Source: Pirellulales bacterium (GTDB taxonomy: Bacteria > Planctomycetota > Planctomycetia > Pirellulales > Thermoguttaceae). From it: DNA of 64,000 bases. The translations under genes and the position numbers were made by a program. This document shows positions 30,000 through 38,233 of the stretch, piece by piece. The DNA is taken from the NCBI GenBank assembly GCA_016936015.1, contig JAFGPV010000078.1:62001-126000 (forward strand), read 5' to 3'. Every line of letters begins with the position of its first letter. Within the stretch, counting starts at the first letter, position 1. The notes below the pieces were generated by a model. It was not told the DNA's origin. It worked only from the letters and a program-made list of their open reading frames with translations, and ran no database searches.

Positions 30000-30092
30000 C
30001 GGAGGTGAATGGGAATCGAACCCACCGAGGACCCTTGCGAGCCCTACGCTGGTTTTGAAGACCAGGGGCACCACCAGGCACCGGTCACCTCC
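30000..30092 (-). tRNA. selC: tRNA-Sec (TCA)
   Basis: This is a 93-nt tRNA with the special selenocysteine form. It has an 8-bp acceptor stem (GGAGGTGA/TCACCTCC) and discriminator G. The anticodon arm CTGGT/ACCAG has loop CTTCAAA and anticodon TCA, which reads UGA. A long variable arm (AGGGCTCGCAAGGGTCCT) and the T loop TTCGATT follow. It is charged with serine and converted by SelA. Its presence next to selD, selA and selB makes the UGA readthrough calls credible. Confidence 0.97.
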
Positions 30093-30237
30093 GCACGGGG
30101 AGGGATTGTCATTCTCTTATCGGGAGGGATTCGCTGGGGGGACGATTTTGAAACGTGGAAGTATTATTGTAACAGTAAACGCCCCGGGATGGAAATCACC
30201 GTGGTAAAATGGAGCAGTTGTAACCGAGATACTCAGT

Positions 30238-30325
30238 CCCCTCTCCCTTTGGGAGAGGGTTAGGGTGAGGGTTGTTTGCCTACATATATGCCCTCACCCC
30301 TTCCCCTCTCCCAAAGGGAGAGGGG
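30238..30325. repeat. Dispersed CCCTCTCCC palindrome
   Basis: Two arms (30238-30271 and 30291-30325), each with an internal CTCCCTTTGGGAG or CTCCCAAAGGGAG palindrome, form a long inverted repeat between tRNA-Sec and the end of selD. Related copies are at 42031-42120 (in a gene) and 46405-46440. Confidence 0.85.
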
Positions 30326-30335
30326 AGAAATCTGC

Positions 30336-31955
30336 TCACTTTCTCATTGCCTCGTTATAAAACATCATCACCGGCGAGCCGCCGAAGGCGATCCCCATCC
30401 AGGCGGCCTCGTCGATCTCCTCGGGCGTAAAACCCTCCTCCCGGGCCTTGCGGACGTGGAGTTTCACGCACGGTTCGCACTTGGCTAAGACCGAAAGGGC
30501 GATGGCCATGGCCCGCTTGGTTTTTCCGTCCAATGCCCCCGAAGCATTGGTCGCCCCGAGAAACGCCAAGAATTTTTCCTTGGCCGAATCAACGTTTCCC
30601 TGGGCATGATCGTCGCCGCCGCAGCAACTCAAGGTGGGGGGCGGTCCTGGGGACTGTCCCGATTTTTCCGCAGGAAAAATGGGACTGTCCCCCTTGGGTT
30701 CTCGACCCACGACCGACGACGAACGACCAACCTTGACGGTCGGCAATCGTCGCCGGCCCTGGCTGCGCAGCAAGATCCGCCCCGTCCCCTCGGCCGAGAC
30801 GCGGCCGATGACGGCGGCCTCGCGGATGCCCTCGGCGTGCAGCCGCTTGATAAAACCTTCGGCCGCCGGCTCGGGCAGTGCGATCAGCAGGCCGCCGGAA
30901 GTCTGGGCGTCGAAGAGGATCTCGACGGCCGCCGGCTCCACGCCCTCGACCGCCGCCAGGGCGTCGCCGGACGATTCCTTGTTCCGCTCCACCGCGCCGG
31001 AAAAGATCCCCTCGGCGGCGCACTGCAGGACACCGGGCAGCAGCGGCACATCGTCCCAGGCAATCTCGACGTCCGCCTTGCTGGCCACGGCCATCGACTT
31101 CAAGTGGCCCATCAGGCCGAAGCCGGTCACGTCGGTGCAGGCGTGGGCGTCGAACTCGACCATCAATTCGGCGGCGGTCTTGTTCAACGCCGTCATCGAA
31201 CGGGCGGACGCCGCGACGCTCTCCGCGTCGGCCCGGCCGATCTGGGCGGCAAAGGCGATGATGCCCGTCCCCAGCGGCTTGGTCAACACCAGGCAGTCGC
31301 CCGGCCGGGCGGCGGCATTGGTCTTCAGCCGCCGCGGATCGATCAGTCCGGTAACGGCGAAGCCCGCCTTGATCTCGTCGTCCTTGATGCTGTGCCCGCC
31401 GATCACGGCCACGCCGGCCTCGGCCATCTTGTCCAGACCGCCGCGGAGAATCTGCTGCATGATCTCGTCCGGAAGCTTCCTCGCCGGAAATCCGATCACC
31501 GACAGCGCCGTAAGCGGCCGGCCGCCCATTGCGTACACGTCGCTTAAGGAATTGGCGGCGGCAATCTGACCGAACGTGTAGGGATCGTCGACCGACGGCG
31601 AGAAGACGTCCACGGTCTGCACCAGCGCCGTTTGCTCGTCGAGCAGATACACCCCGGCGTCGTCGCCGGCCGGCATCCCCACCAGAACCCGGGGATCGGC
31701 CGGGGCGGGCAGCCCGGTAAGGATCCGCTGTAAGGTGGCCTGGTCGATCTTCGACGCACAGCCGGCGCTTTCGACCAGTTCGGTCAAGCGGACCGGACCG
31801 GCCGGCGCCGCATATTCCTCGCCCGCACACGGACAGATGTCCTGCCGGCGGAAAATATCGCAGGGGCAGGCCTTCTTCGGATCGCAGATGCAATGGCCCA
31901 ACTGCATCGAGCGCTGCATGACGCGGCGTCGTTTTTCAAGGTCTCTAACGGGCAT
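30336..31955 (-). CDS. selD: Selenophosphate synthetase fused to a C-terminal AhpD-like domain
   Basis: The product has 539 residues. Residues about 55-400 are SelD: active-site ESAGCASKID (Cys66, Lys69; Cys, not Sec), GMPAGDDAGVYLL, the MGGRPLTALSVIGFP glycine-rich segment, GGHSIKDDEIKAG and TSGGLLIALP. It makes selenophosphate from selenide and ATP. An N-terminal extension holds three CxC pairs (Cys22/24, 30/32, 41/43). After a linker partly made of repeat DNA, residues about 450-539 form an AhpD/carboxymuconolactone-decarboxylase-like domain with CEPCVKLH (Cys493, Cys496, His). AhpD-like CxxC proteins are redox active. The combination is unusual and suggests delivery of selenium or electrons in cis. 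Confidence 0.92.
   Translation of the reverse strand: MPVRDLEKRRRVMQRSMQLGHCICDPKKACPCDIFRRQDICPCAGEEYAAPAGPVRLTELVESAGCASKIDQATLQRILTGLPAPADPRVLVGMPAGDDAGVYLLDEQTALVQTVDVFSPSVDDPYTFGQIAAANSLSDVYAMGGRPLTALSVIGFPARKLPDEIMQQILRGGLDKMAEAGVAVIGGHSIKDDEIKAGFAVTGLIDPRRLKTNAAARPGDCLVLTKPLGTGIIAFAAQIGRADAESVAASARSMTALNKTAAELMVEFDAHACTDVTGFGLMGHLKSMAVASKADVEIAWDDVPLLPGVLQCAAEGIFSGAVERNKESSGDALAAVEGVEPAAVEILFDAQTSGGLLIALPEPAAEGFIKRLHAEGIREAAVIGRVSAEGTGRILLRSQGRRRLPTVKVGRSSSVVGREPKGDSPIFPAEKSGQSPGPPPTLSCCGGDDHAQGNVDSAKEKFLAFLGATNASGALDGKTKRAMAIALSVLAKCEPCVKLHVRKAREEGFTPEEIDEAAWMGIAFGGSPVMMFYNEAMRK
30648..30692. repeat. Palindromic repeat inside selD
   Basis: GGGGACTGTCCC and GGACTGTCCCCC flank ATTTTTCC/GGAAAAAT, forming a stem in the sequence that encodes the linker between the SelD and AhpD-like domains. 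It keeps the reading frame open. Confidence 0.75.
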
Positions 31956-32025
31956 GGACTATTTCTCTCAGCGAAAAAAGGGGCAAAATTCATTCTAAAT
32001 AGGACTACACTAAACCGAAAGTGGG

Positions 32026-32110
32026 TGGGTGCCATGCCCACGCTTGTGTGGGCATGTAAAGTGCCGAAAAACCACGCAACATGCCCACGCAAGCGTGGGC
32101 ATGGCACCCA
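32026..32110. repeat. Perfect 21-bp inverted repeat between selD and the activase gene
   Basis: Arms 32026-32046 and 32090-32110 are exact complements (core GCCATGCCCACGC), with a further half-copy in the spacer. It lies inside the probable operon, so it may act on mRNA stability. Confidence 0.8.
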
Positions 32111-32170
32111 TTTTATACCATTTTCGATTCAATGTGTTTTCATTTAGGCAACGCCTCCTCAAGGCACAAG

Positions 32171-32953
32171 CTATGGCCGGTGCGTGCCCCGTGCCGCCAG
32201 CAGCGCGGCGCCCAAGGCGCACGAACACTGAGGTTGCGGTGCGATTTGGATCGGTTTTCCCCATACCTTTTCGAGCGCCGCGCCCATTCCCGGCACCAGG
32301 GCCACGCCGCCGGTAAACAGGATCGGTTCAGACGGCGTGCGGCCGGCCAGAGCGGCGATCCGGGTGGTGATGGCCATTTGCACGCCGGTGAGGATATTCT
32401 CGGGCAGCACCCCGGAGGCCAGCAGGCCGACGATCTCCGTCTCGGCGAAGACCACGCACATGCTGCTGATGACGGCCGGCGCGCGGCTCCGCGCAACCAG
32501 CGATTCGAGCCCCGAGAATTGGACGCCGAGCTGTGCGGCCAGCATCTCCAGAAACCGCCCGGTGCCGGCGGCGCAGCGGTCGTTCATCACGAAGTCGGCC
32601 ACTGTGCCGTCCTCCTTCAGTCGCACCACTTTACTGTCCTGTCCGCCAATGTCGATAATCGTCCGGGCCTCGGGCACGCCGTGCCGCACGCCCCAGGCTT
32701 GGCAGGTGATCTCGGTCACGGCGGCGTCGGCCGCGCGGACGAGCTTCCGGCCGTAGCCGGTGGCGACCACGACGCCCAAGTCGCTGCGCCGCAGTCCGTG
32801 GTTTTGCAGGAGCCGCTTCAACAGTTCATCGGCCAGGCGGTCCTGGTCGATCCCCTGATCGACCACTCCCGAGGCGATCGGCGTGAGCCGCTCGGCGTCC
32901 AAGAGCACGACCTTCAACGTCCGCGATCCCGCGTCAATTCCGGCGCAAATCAT
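32171..32953 (-). CDS. HgdC/BadF-type activase for 2-hydroxyacyl-CoA dehydratase-like protein
   Basis: The product has 260 residues from the ATG at 32953; a TTG at 32989 is a possible earlier start. It is an ASKHA-fold ATPase: GIDAGSRTLKVV (phosphate 1), IDIGGQDSKVV, and GGVALVPGMGAALE. The two ligands of the inter-subunit [4Fe-4S] cluster are Cys in NDRCAAGTGRFLE and Cys in SSMCVVFAETE. Family members use ATP to fire low-potential electrons into their partner. The partner gene (HgdB-like) lies 58 bp upstream in the same operon, ahead of selD. Confidence 0.92.
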   Translation of the reverse strand: MICAGIDAGSRTLKVVLLDAERLTPIASGVVDQGIDQDRLADELLKRLLQNHGLRRSDLGVVVATGYGRKLVRAADAAVTEITCQAWGVRHGVPEARTIIDIGGQDSKVVRLKEDGTVADFVMNDRCAAGTGRFLEMLAAQLGVQFSGLESLVARSRAPAVISSMCVVFAETEIVGLLASGVLPENILTGVQMAITTRIAALAGRTPSEPILFTGGVALVPGMGAALEKVWGKPIQIAPQPQCSCALGAALLAARGTHRP

Positions 32954-33011
32954 GGTTGTCGATTCTCCCGCTTCATTTCCACCTGCCAAACCGCAAGCGG
33001 TTTTTTAACTC

Positions 33012-34241
33012 TTAATATTTTAATTGCAAATCCCTCTGCTTGCCGCGGACCGTCTCGTAAAGCGCTTCTACGCGGACGGCGATGCGGGCGGAATCGGAGG
33101 GGGAATAATCGGTTTCAATCCGCAGGTACGGCAGATTCAACTCCTCCTCGGCCAGCCGGCGGATCCGCTGCGACTCGACGTCGTAGGTCAGGCAGGCCTG
33201 CCAGATCAATTCGATCACGCACTCGGGCCGATACTCCCGAACCAGCCGGCGGAGCGTTTCCAGCCGGCGCTCGTTGGGCGTCATCACGGAGCAGGGCAAG
33301 TGGAAGTATTTTTCGGCAATGGCCCGCAGGGGATCGGGCGCCGCGGCGTCGACGTCTTCCAGGATCGGCTTCAGACCGGTGCAGTTTTCCATGGCGACGA
33401 CCCGGCCGCCGCTGTTTTCGATGATCTCCAGCACCCGCTCCGCCCCGGTGACCAACGGCACCCCGGTCAACAGCACGCGGACGGATTTGCAGGAGGTCGG
33501 ACATTCCTGTCCGACGCCTGAGGCCGATTGACACTGATACAACGCGATCGCTTTTTCGTACTGGGCCAGGTCCTCGTCGATCCCGGAAATGCTGCTTTTC
33601 AGCGTCAGCAGTTGCCGGCCCGTCAAGGGCGGCGTATCGGATTGCATCGAGGCGGCCAGTTCGCGGCGAAGCGCCCGCTCGCGGTTCATTACGTCAATCG
33701 ACCGGCGAAGCCGACAATCGGTGATCGTGGTCTGAAATCGGTCTTCGAGAAAGACCTTGAATTTCTGCAACTCGGCAAGCCAATGCGCCGCGGCGTCCGG
33801 ATCGTCGGCCTTTTGCGGCAGTTCCAGAACGTACACCGGCCGCGACTGGCCCAGCAGTTCGTACATTTTCTTTTTACCGTCGCAGGTCGTCTCGCCCACG
33901 ATCAGGTCGGCCATCTCCATAAAGGGATTGTTCCGCAGGACGTGATAGCCGAAAGTGGATTTAATCAGCGGGCAGAGGTTGGCGGGAAGCTGCTCTTCGG
34001 CGGCGGGGATCGTGTTGGCCGATCCGCCGCAGAGGCACACCGGCACGCCGCCGGCCGCCATGATTGGCTCCCGCGGCGTGTACTCGCAGAGGATGCCCAC
34101 TACCGGTTTGCCCGAGTCCTTCGCCGCTTGGGCGTATTGCAGGCAATGGTTGAGCATTTGCCCAAACCAGGCCAGCGGTTCCACGGCGGACGGACATTCT
34201 GTTTTCGTTTCATCCGGTCGATTGCAGCAGCAGTCGTTCAT
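33012..34241 (-). CDS. HgdB/FldC-like, double-cubane-type [Fe-S] protein
   Basis: The product has 409 residues. The start ATG at 34241 gives MNDCCCNRPDE. Family motifs are GILCEYTPREPIMAAGGVP, VCLCGGSA, NLCPLIKSTFGY, GETTCDGKKKMYE and LIWQACLTYD. Single-subunit HgdB homologs of this shape with an activase include double-cubane cluster proteins that reduce small molecules, and dehydratase subunits that work as pairs; no second subunit is present here, favouring the former. An insertion near residue 242 (SASGVGQECPTSCKS) is encoded by a palindromic repeat. It is the first gene of an operon with the activase and selD, so a role in selenium or sulfur reduction is possible (inference). Confidence 0.85.
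   Translation of the reverse strand: MNDCCCNRPDETKTECPSAVEPLAWFGQMLNHCLQYAQAAKDSGKPVVGILCEYTPREPIMAAGGVPVCLCGGSANTIPAAEEQLPANLCPLIKSTFGYHVLRNNPFMEMADLIVGETTCDGKKKMYELLGQSRPVYVLELPQKADDPDAAAHWLAELQKFKVFLEDRFQTTITDCRLRRSIDVMNRERALRRELAASMQSDTPPLTGRQLLTLKSSISGIDEDLAQYEKAIALYQCQSASGVGQECPTSCKSVRVLLTGVPLVTGAERVLEIIENSGGRVVAMENCTGLKPILEDVDAAAPDPLRAIAEKYFHLPCSVMTPNERRLETLRRLVREYRPECVIELIWQACLTYDVESQRIRRLAEEELNLPYLRIETDYSPSDSARIAVRVEALYETVRGKQRDLQLKY
33496..33515. repeat. Palindromic repeat inside the HgdB-like gene
   Basis: GTCGGACA (33496-33503) and TGTCCGAC (33508-33515) flank TTCC. The surrounding AGGAGG...GCCTGAGG context matches the dispersed GGTC(A/G)GACATTC family at 47460-47550. Confidence 0.75.
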
Positions 34242-34416
34242 AGTAAAGTCCGTTTCGTAAGGGGAGGGCGAATCTGTCCTCCTGGAAAAAAAGGAGCCGG
34301 ACCGCAAGGGCCGGTGGATTGGCCTCCTCCCGGCCGACATGGCCCGGCTCGTATTGCGTGCGTCAGAGATCGTCTCGGACGATACGGTTTCTCCACAAAC
34401 AATTACCTCGAAATCC

Positions 34417-34445
34417 CTTATACTACACCCCTTTCGGACCGTCAA
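34417..34445 (-). promoter_or_regulatory. Promoter of the HgdB-like/activase/selD operon
   Basis: On the minus strand, TTGACG (34445-34440) is followed after 17 bp by TATAAG (34422-34417). Initiation at about 34410 gives a 5' leader of about 170 nt before the ATG at 34241. It is the best promoter match in the divergent selA region. Confidence 0.65.
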
Positions 34446-34613
34446 CACCGAGCGACAGCGATGAGACTCCGCCCGATTGTGGAGGCGTCATCAGGGGCAT
34501 ACAATAAGAGAATTCGAATGCCCTTTCATTACGAAGAGTGAAAACTCATGTTACCTAGCCGGCGGCTATTGGGTACGACTATACAAATTTCTTCATCGGT
34601 AAAATACTTTTCC

Positions 34614-36029
34614 ATGGCCTCGCCCGAACACGAACGACTGCGAAAAATCCCGTCCGTTGACGTTTTGATGCAGGCGGCCGAGGCCCAAGGATTGGGAACC
34701 GGCGTCCCCCGCGGCGTCGTGGTCGAGTCGGTCCGGGCCGCCGCCGCCGCGGCCCGGGAACTGCTTCACGACGACCAGGCGCCTCCCCTAGACTCCGACG
34801 CGCTGCGGGAGTCGATCCTGGCCGACGTCGCATCACGGATCCAAAAAACTCTCGAACCTTTTTATTGCAAGGTTATCAACGCCACGGGAATCATCCTGCA
34901 CACCGGATTGGGCCGGGCCGTGCTGTCCCGCCGGGCCGTTCGGCAGATCGAACGGGAGCTGTCGGGCTACTCGCTGCTCCAAGTCGATCAGGAAGCCGGC
35001 CGGCGATCGAAACGCGACGGGCGGATCGAGGAACTCCTCCGGCGGCTGACCGGGGCCGAGGCGGCCACCGTGGTCAACAACAACGCCGCCGCCACCGCGT
35101 TGGTGCTGAACACCGTGGCGGCCGGCCGGGAGGTGATCGTATCCCGGGGACAGCTCGTCGAGATCGGCGGCTCGTTCCGGCTGCCCGAGGTCATGGCCGC
35201 CGCCGGCGTCCGGCTCGTCGAGGTCGGCACGACCAACAAGACCCATCTCCGCGACTACGAACGGGCGATCACCGAAAACACGGCCGCGATCCTCCGCGTG
35301 CACCCGAGCAACTACAAGATTATGGGCTTCACCTCGGAGGTTCCCCTGGAAGATCTCGTCCGCCTGGGGAAAGACAGAGGATTGACGGTCATCGACGACG
35401 TCGGCGCCGGCGCGTTGATCGACTTCTCCCGGTTCGGCTTCCAGAAGGAACCGACGCTGCCCGAGTCGGTCGCCACGGGGGCGGACCTGATTACGTCCAG
35501 CGCCGACAAGATGATCGGCGGCCCCCAGGGCGGGATCATCCTCGGCACGGCGCGGTGGATCCAAGCGATCCGCAAGAACCCCCTGGCCCGGATCCTCCGC
35601 GTGGACAAACTTACGCTGGCCGCCTTGGAGGCCACGCTGTTGCTGTTTCTCGATGAAGCACTGGCCTTGGAGGAAGTGCCCACGCTGCGGATGCTCCGCC
35701 GCGGTCTGTCGGAGATCGAGGCCCAGGCCGGGCGGATCGCCGCGGCGATAGCCGCCGGAACGCCCGGTATCAAGGCCGAGGTTGTAGAGGGTTTTTCCCA
35801 GATGGGGAGCGGCTCGCTGCCCACCCAGAATCTGCCCACCCGCCTGGCGGCGGTTGAGGCTGACGGAATCGAGTCGGGCGAGATTACCCGGCGTTTACGT
35901 TCACACCGGCCGCCGGTCTTCGCCCGGGTGCACGACGCCCGGGTGCTGATCGATCCCCGCACGCTGCTGGACGGCGAAGAAGAGATCCTCGTGGCCGCCG
36001 TTTCCGCGGCATTACAGGGAAAATCATGA
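34614..36029 (+). CDS. selA: L-seryl-tRNA(Sec) selenium transferase
   Basis: The product has 471 residues. SelA is a PLP enzyme that replaces the serine hydroxyl on tRNA-Sec with selenium from selenophosphate. The ATG at 34614 gives the usual MASPEHERLRKIPSVD start; ATG 34548 adds 22 unlike residues. Motifs are NATGIILHTGLGRA, the VNNNAAA stretch, RVHPSNYKIMGFT, DDVGAGALID and the PLP Lys in SSADKMIGGPQGG (Lys299). Length is normal. selB starts 29 bp after the stop, forming a selA-selB operon divergent from the HgdB-like/activase/selD operon. Confidence 0.96.
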   Translation: MASPEHERLRKIPSVDVLMQAAEAQGLGTGVPRGVVVESVRAAAAAARELLHDDQAPPLDSDALRESILADVASRIQKTLEPFYCKVINATGIILHTGLGRAVLSRRAVRQIERELSGYSLLQVDQEAGRRSKRDGRIEELLRRLTGAEAATVVNNNAAATALVLNTVAAGREVIVSRGQLVEIGGSFRLPEVMAAAGVRLVEVGTTNKTHLRDYERAITENTAAILRVHPSNYKIMGFTSEVPLEDLVRLGKDRGLTVIDDVGAGALIDFSRFGFQKEPTLPESVATGADLITSSADKMIGGPQGGIILGTARWIQAIRKNPLARILRVDKLTLAALEATLLLFLDEALALEEVPTLRMLRRGLSEIEAQAGRIAAAIAAGTPGIKAEVVEGFSQMGSGSLPTQNLPTRLAAVEADGIESGEITRRLRSHRPPVFARVHDARVLIDPRTLLDGEEEILVAAVSAALQGKS

Positions 36030-36058
36030 CGAAGCCGCTTGCGGCTTAGCAATCACCC

Positions 36059-37963
36059 ATGTTAAACATCACCCTCGGCACCGCCGGACACATCGACCAC
36101 GGCAAGACCGCGTTGGTCAAGGCGCTGACCGGCTGCGAGACCGACCGGCTGAAAGAGGAAAAAGAGCGGGGGATGTCGATCGACCTGGGCTATGCCCCCT
36201 GCCGCGTGGCCGACCTGGAGGTCGGCATCGTGGACGTGCCCGGACACGAGAACTTCATCAAGACGATGGTCGCCGGGGCCTCGGGCATGGACGGCGTGAT
36301 CCTGGTCGTGGCCGCCGACGACGGTATCATGCCGCAGACCCGGGAACACCTGGACATCCTCACCCTGCTGGGCGTCCGCCACGGCCTGACGGCCCTGACA
36401 AAGATCGACCGGGTCGACGCCGAGCGCCGGCTGCAAGTACAGGCCGATTTGGCCGGCTTCCTCCGCGGGACGTTTCTCGAGGGGGCGCCGATCCTGCCGC
36501 TTTCGAACGTCACCGGCGAAGGTTTCGATCCCTTCCTGGAGGCGTTGCAGAAACTCGTGGAGTCCATTCCGCCCCGGCGAATCGACGGCGTGTTCCGCCT
36601 GCCGTTGGACCGGGCGTTCTCGGCGAAGGGATTCGGGACCGTGGCGGCGGGCATCCCGATCGCCGGGTCCGCAACCCTGGGCGACGAAGTGGTCCTGCTG
36701 CCGCAGAACGCCGTCAGCCGCATCAAGCGGATCGAAGTCTACGGCCGGCCCGGCGACACGGTCCTGGCCGGGCAGTGCGCCGCCCTGAACCTGGGCCATT
36801 GCGACGCCCGGGAGGTCGCCCGGGGCGACGTGCTGACCCTGCCCGGCTATTTCTCGGCGGAGGAATTCTTCGTCTGCCGGTTCCGCCTTTTGCCGCACGA
36901 AAAGATCCATTTGAAAAACGCCTCCGAGTTGAAGTTCCACACCGGCACCTCGGAGGTCAACGCGGTGCTCTATCTGTTGGAAAAGGACGAGTTGTCGGGC
37001 GGCGGCGAACAACTCATCCAACTGCGGACCAAGCGGCCGATCGTGGCGGGACCCGGCGATCCGTTCATTCTGCGGACGTTCTCGCCGGTTCAGACGATCG
37101 GCGGCGGGACGATCATCGAGGCGGTCCCCCGCCGGCTGAAACGCAACCGGCCCGGCGTGATCGAGGATTTGCGCCGGCGGGCGGAGGCGGTCGCCGACGA
37201 GCTTCATTTCATAGAATACGCCGTGCGGGAGGCCGAGGACCTGGCCGTCGGCGAGGCCGACCTGGCCCGGCGGACCAAGATCCTCCGCCCTCGGCTTCAG
37301 GAAATCCTCTCGCAATTGATCGGCGAGCAAAAAATCCTGATTCTCGGTTCGGGTCTCTACCTGCACCGGCGGACGGCCGACCAGTCCGGCGAACGGCTGT
37401 CGGCCAAGCTGGCCGAATACCACCGCCGGACGCCGGAAAGTCCCGGCATGACCCCCGAGCAGGTCCGGCAGGCCTGTCCCTGGCAGAAACCCGTATTGGA
37501 GGGATTCATCGCCTTGCAGAAAAGCGCCGGTCGGATCGTCGAGCAGAAGGGCCGTCTCGCCCTGGCCGGGCACCGGCCGACGTTCCAGGACCAGGACGTT
37601 CCCTATATCGAGGCCATCGAGGCGCTGTTCCGGCAGCAGTTATTCAATCCCCCCGGCAAGGCCGAACTGGCCGAAAAGACCGGCGCCCCGCCGGCCGTCA
37701 TCGACCGGCTGCTCCGCAGCCTGCAAGAGCACCAGCGGCTGGTGGCGGTGGACGAAGGGCTGATCTTTCACCGGGAGGCCGTGGAGCAGGCCCGGAAGCT
37801 ATTAATCGAGCACATTCAAAAGGAAGGCCGGCTGGAGAGCGTCCAGTTCAAGTATCTGCTTGATACGACGCGGAAGTTCGCGCTCCCGCTGTTGGACTAT
37901 TTCGACCGCAGCCTGCTGCGCCGGGCGGGCAACACCCGCTACCTCCGGACGCCGCCGGGGTGA
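36059..37963 (+). CDS. selB: Selenocysteine-specific elongation factor
   Basis: The product has 634 residues. SelB carries Sec-tRNA to the ribosome and binds the SECIS hairpin. The EF-Tu-like part has GHIDHGKT (residues 10-17), DVPGHENFI (G3) and TKID (G4). Domains II and III follow to about residue 350. The C-terminal part has the winged-helix repeats that read the SECIS, ending with [19 protein letters not shown], a typical SelB terminal motif. The length matches E. coli (about 614). It ends with TGA as a normal stop, which shows UGA is not simply reassigned. Confidence 0.97.
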   Translation: MLNITLGTAGHIDHGKTALVKALTGCETDRLKEEKERGMSIDLGYAPCRVADLEVGIVDVPGHENFIKTMVAGASGMDGVILVVAADDGIMPQTREHLDILTLLGVRHGLTALTKIDRVDAERRLQVQADLAGFLRGTFLEGAPILPLSNVTGEGFDPFLEALQKLVESIPPRRIDGVFRLPLDRAFSAKGFGTVAAGIPIAGSATLGDEVVLLPQNAVSRIKRIEVYGRPGDTVLAGQCAALNLGHCDAREVARGDVLTLPGYFSAEEFFVCRFRLLPHEKIHLKNASELKFHTGTSEVNAVLYLLEKDELSGGGEQLIQLRTKRPIVAGPGDPFILRTFSPVQTIGGGTIIEAVPRRLKRNRPGVIEDLRRRAEAVADELHFIEYAVREAEDLAVGEADLARRTKILRPRLQEILSQLIGEQKILILGSGLYLHRRTADQSGERLSAKLAEYHRRTPESPGMTPEQVRQACPWQKPVLEGFIALQKSAGRIVEQKGRLALAGHRPTFQDQDVPYIEAIEALFRQQLFNPPGKAELAEKTGAPPAVIDRLLRSLQEHQRLVAVDEGLIFHREAVEQARKLLIEHIQKEGRLESVQFKYLLDTTRKFALPLLDYFDRSLLRRAGNTRYLRTPPG

Positions 37964-38233
37964 AAAACCATTATGCTCAGACAAGTGTGATGGTAAATGC
38001 AGTTAAACAGCAGATAACTTCTTGAACTACAAATAGTTATGGTAATTTGAGGCGGAAATATATACTAGGCTGTACAGATTATCCAAACCATTTATAAAAA
38101 AACTTGGGATTGTACCTTCTATTTCGCTTGCTCAACGCTGAAATACCCGATATACTTCTTATAGTGAACCCGCCGGGCCTATGCCGTAAGGTATGCTCAC
38201 TTCGGCGGGTGTTTTTTTGCGCAGAGACAAAGC
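37964..38233 (+). ncRNA. AT-rich leader with terminator-like hairpin upstream of the Abi_2 gene
   Basis: This 270-bp gap is clearly AT-richer than its surroundings. Its end forms a stem: ACCCGCCG (38168-38175) pairs with CGGCGGGT (38203-38210), then a G and seven T, 15 nt before the ATG at 38234. A Rho-independent terminator directly before a gene is typical of a small RNA gene ahead of an abortive-infection protein. Small structured RNAs upstream of Abi_2/AbiF genes (the abiF RNA motif) have been described. I recognise the genomic arrangement rather than the motif itself, so the match is unverified. Confidence 0.5.

Noticed and set aside
29954-30025. An upstream start for the small membrane protein at 30025
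   Set aside because: It lies inside tRNA-Sec; the ATG at 29953 is free of the tRNA.
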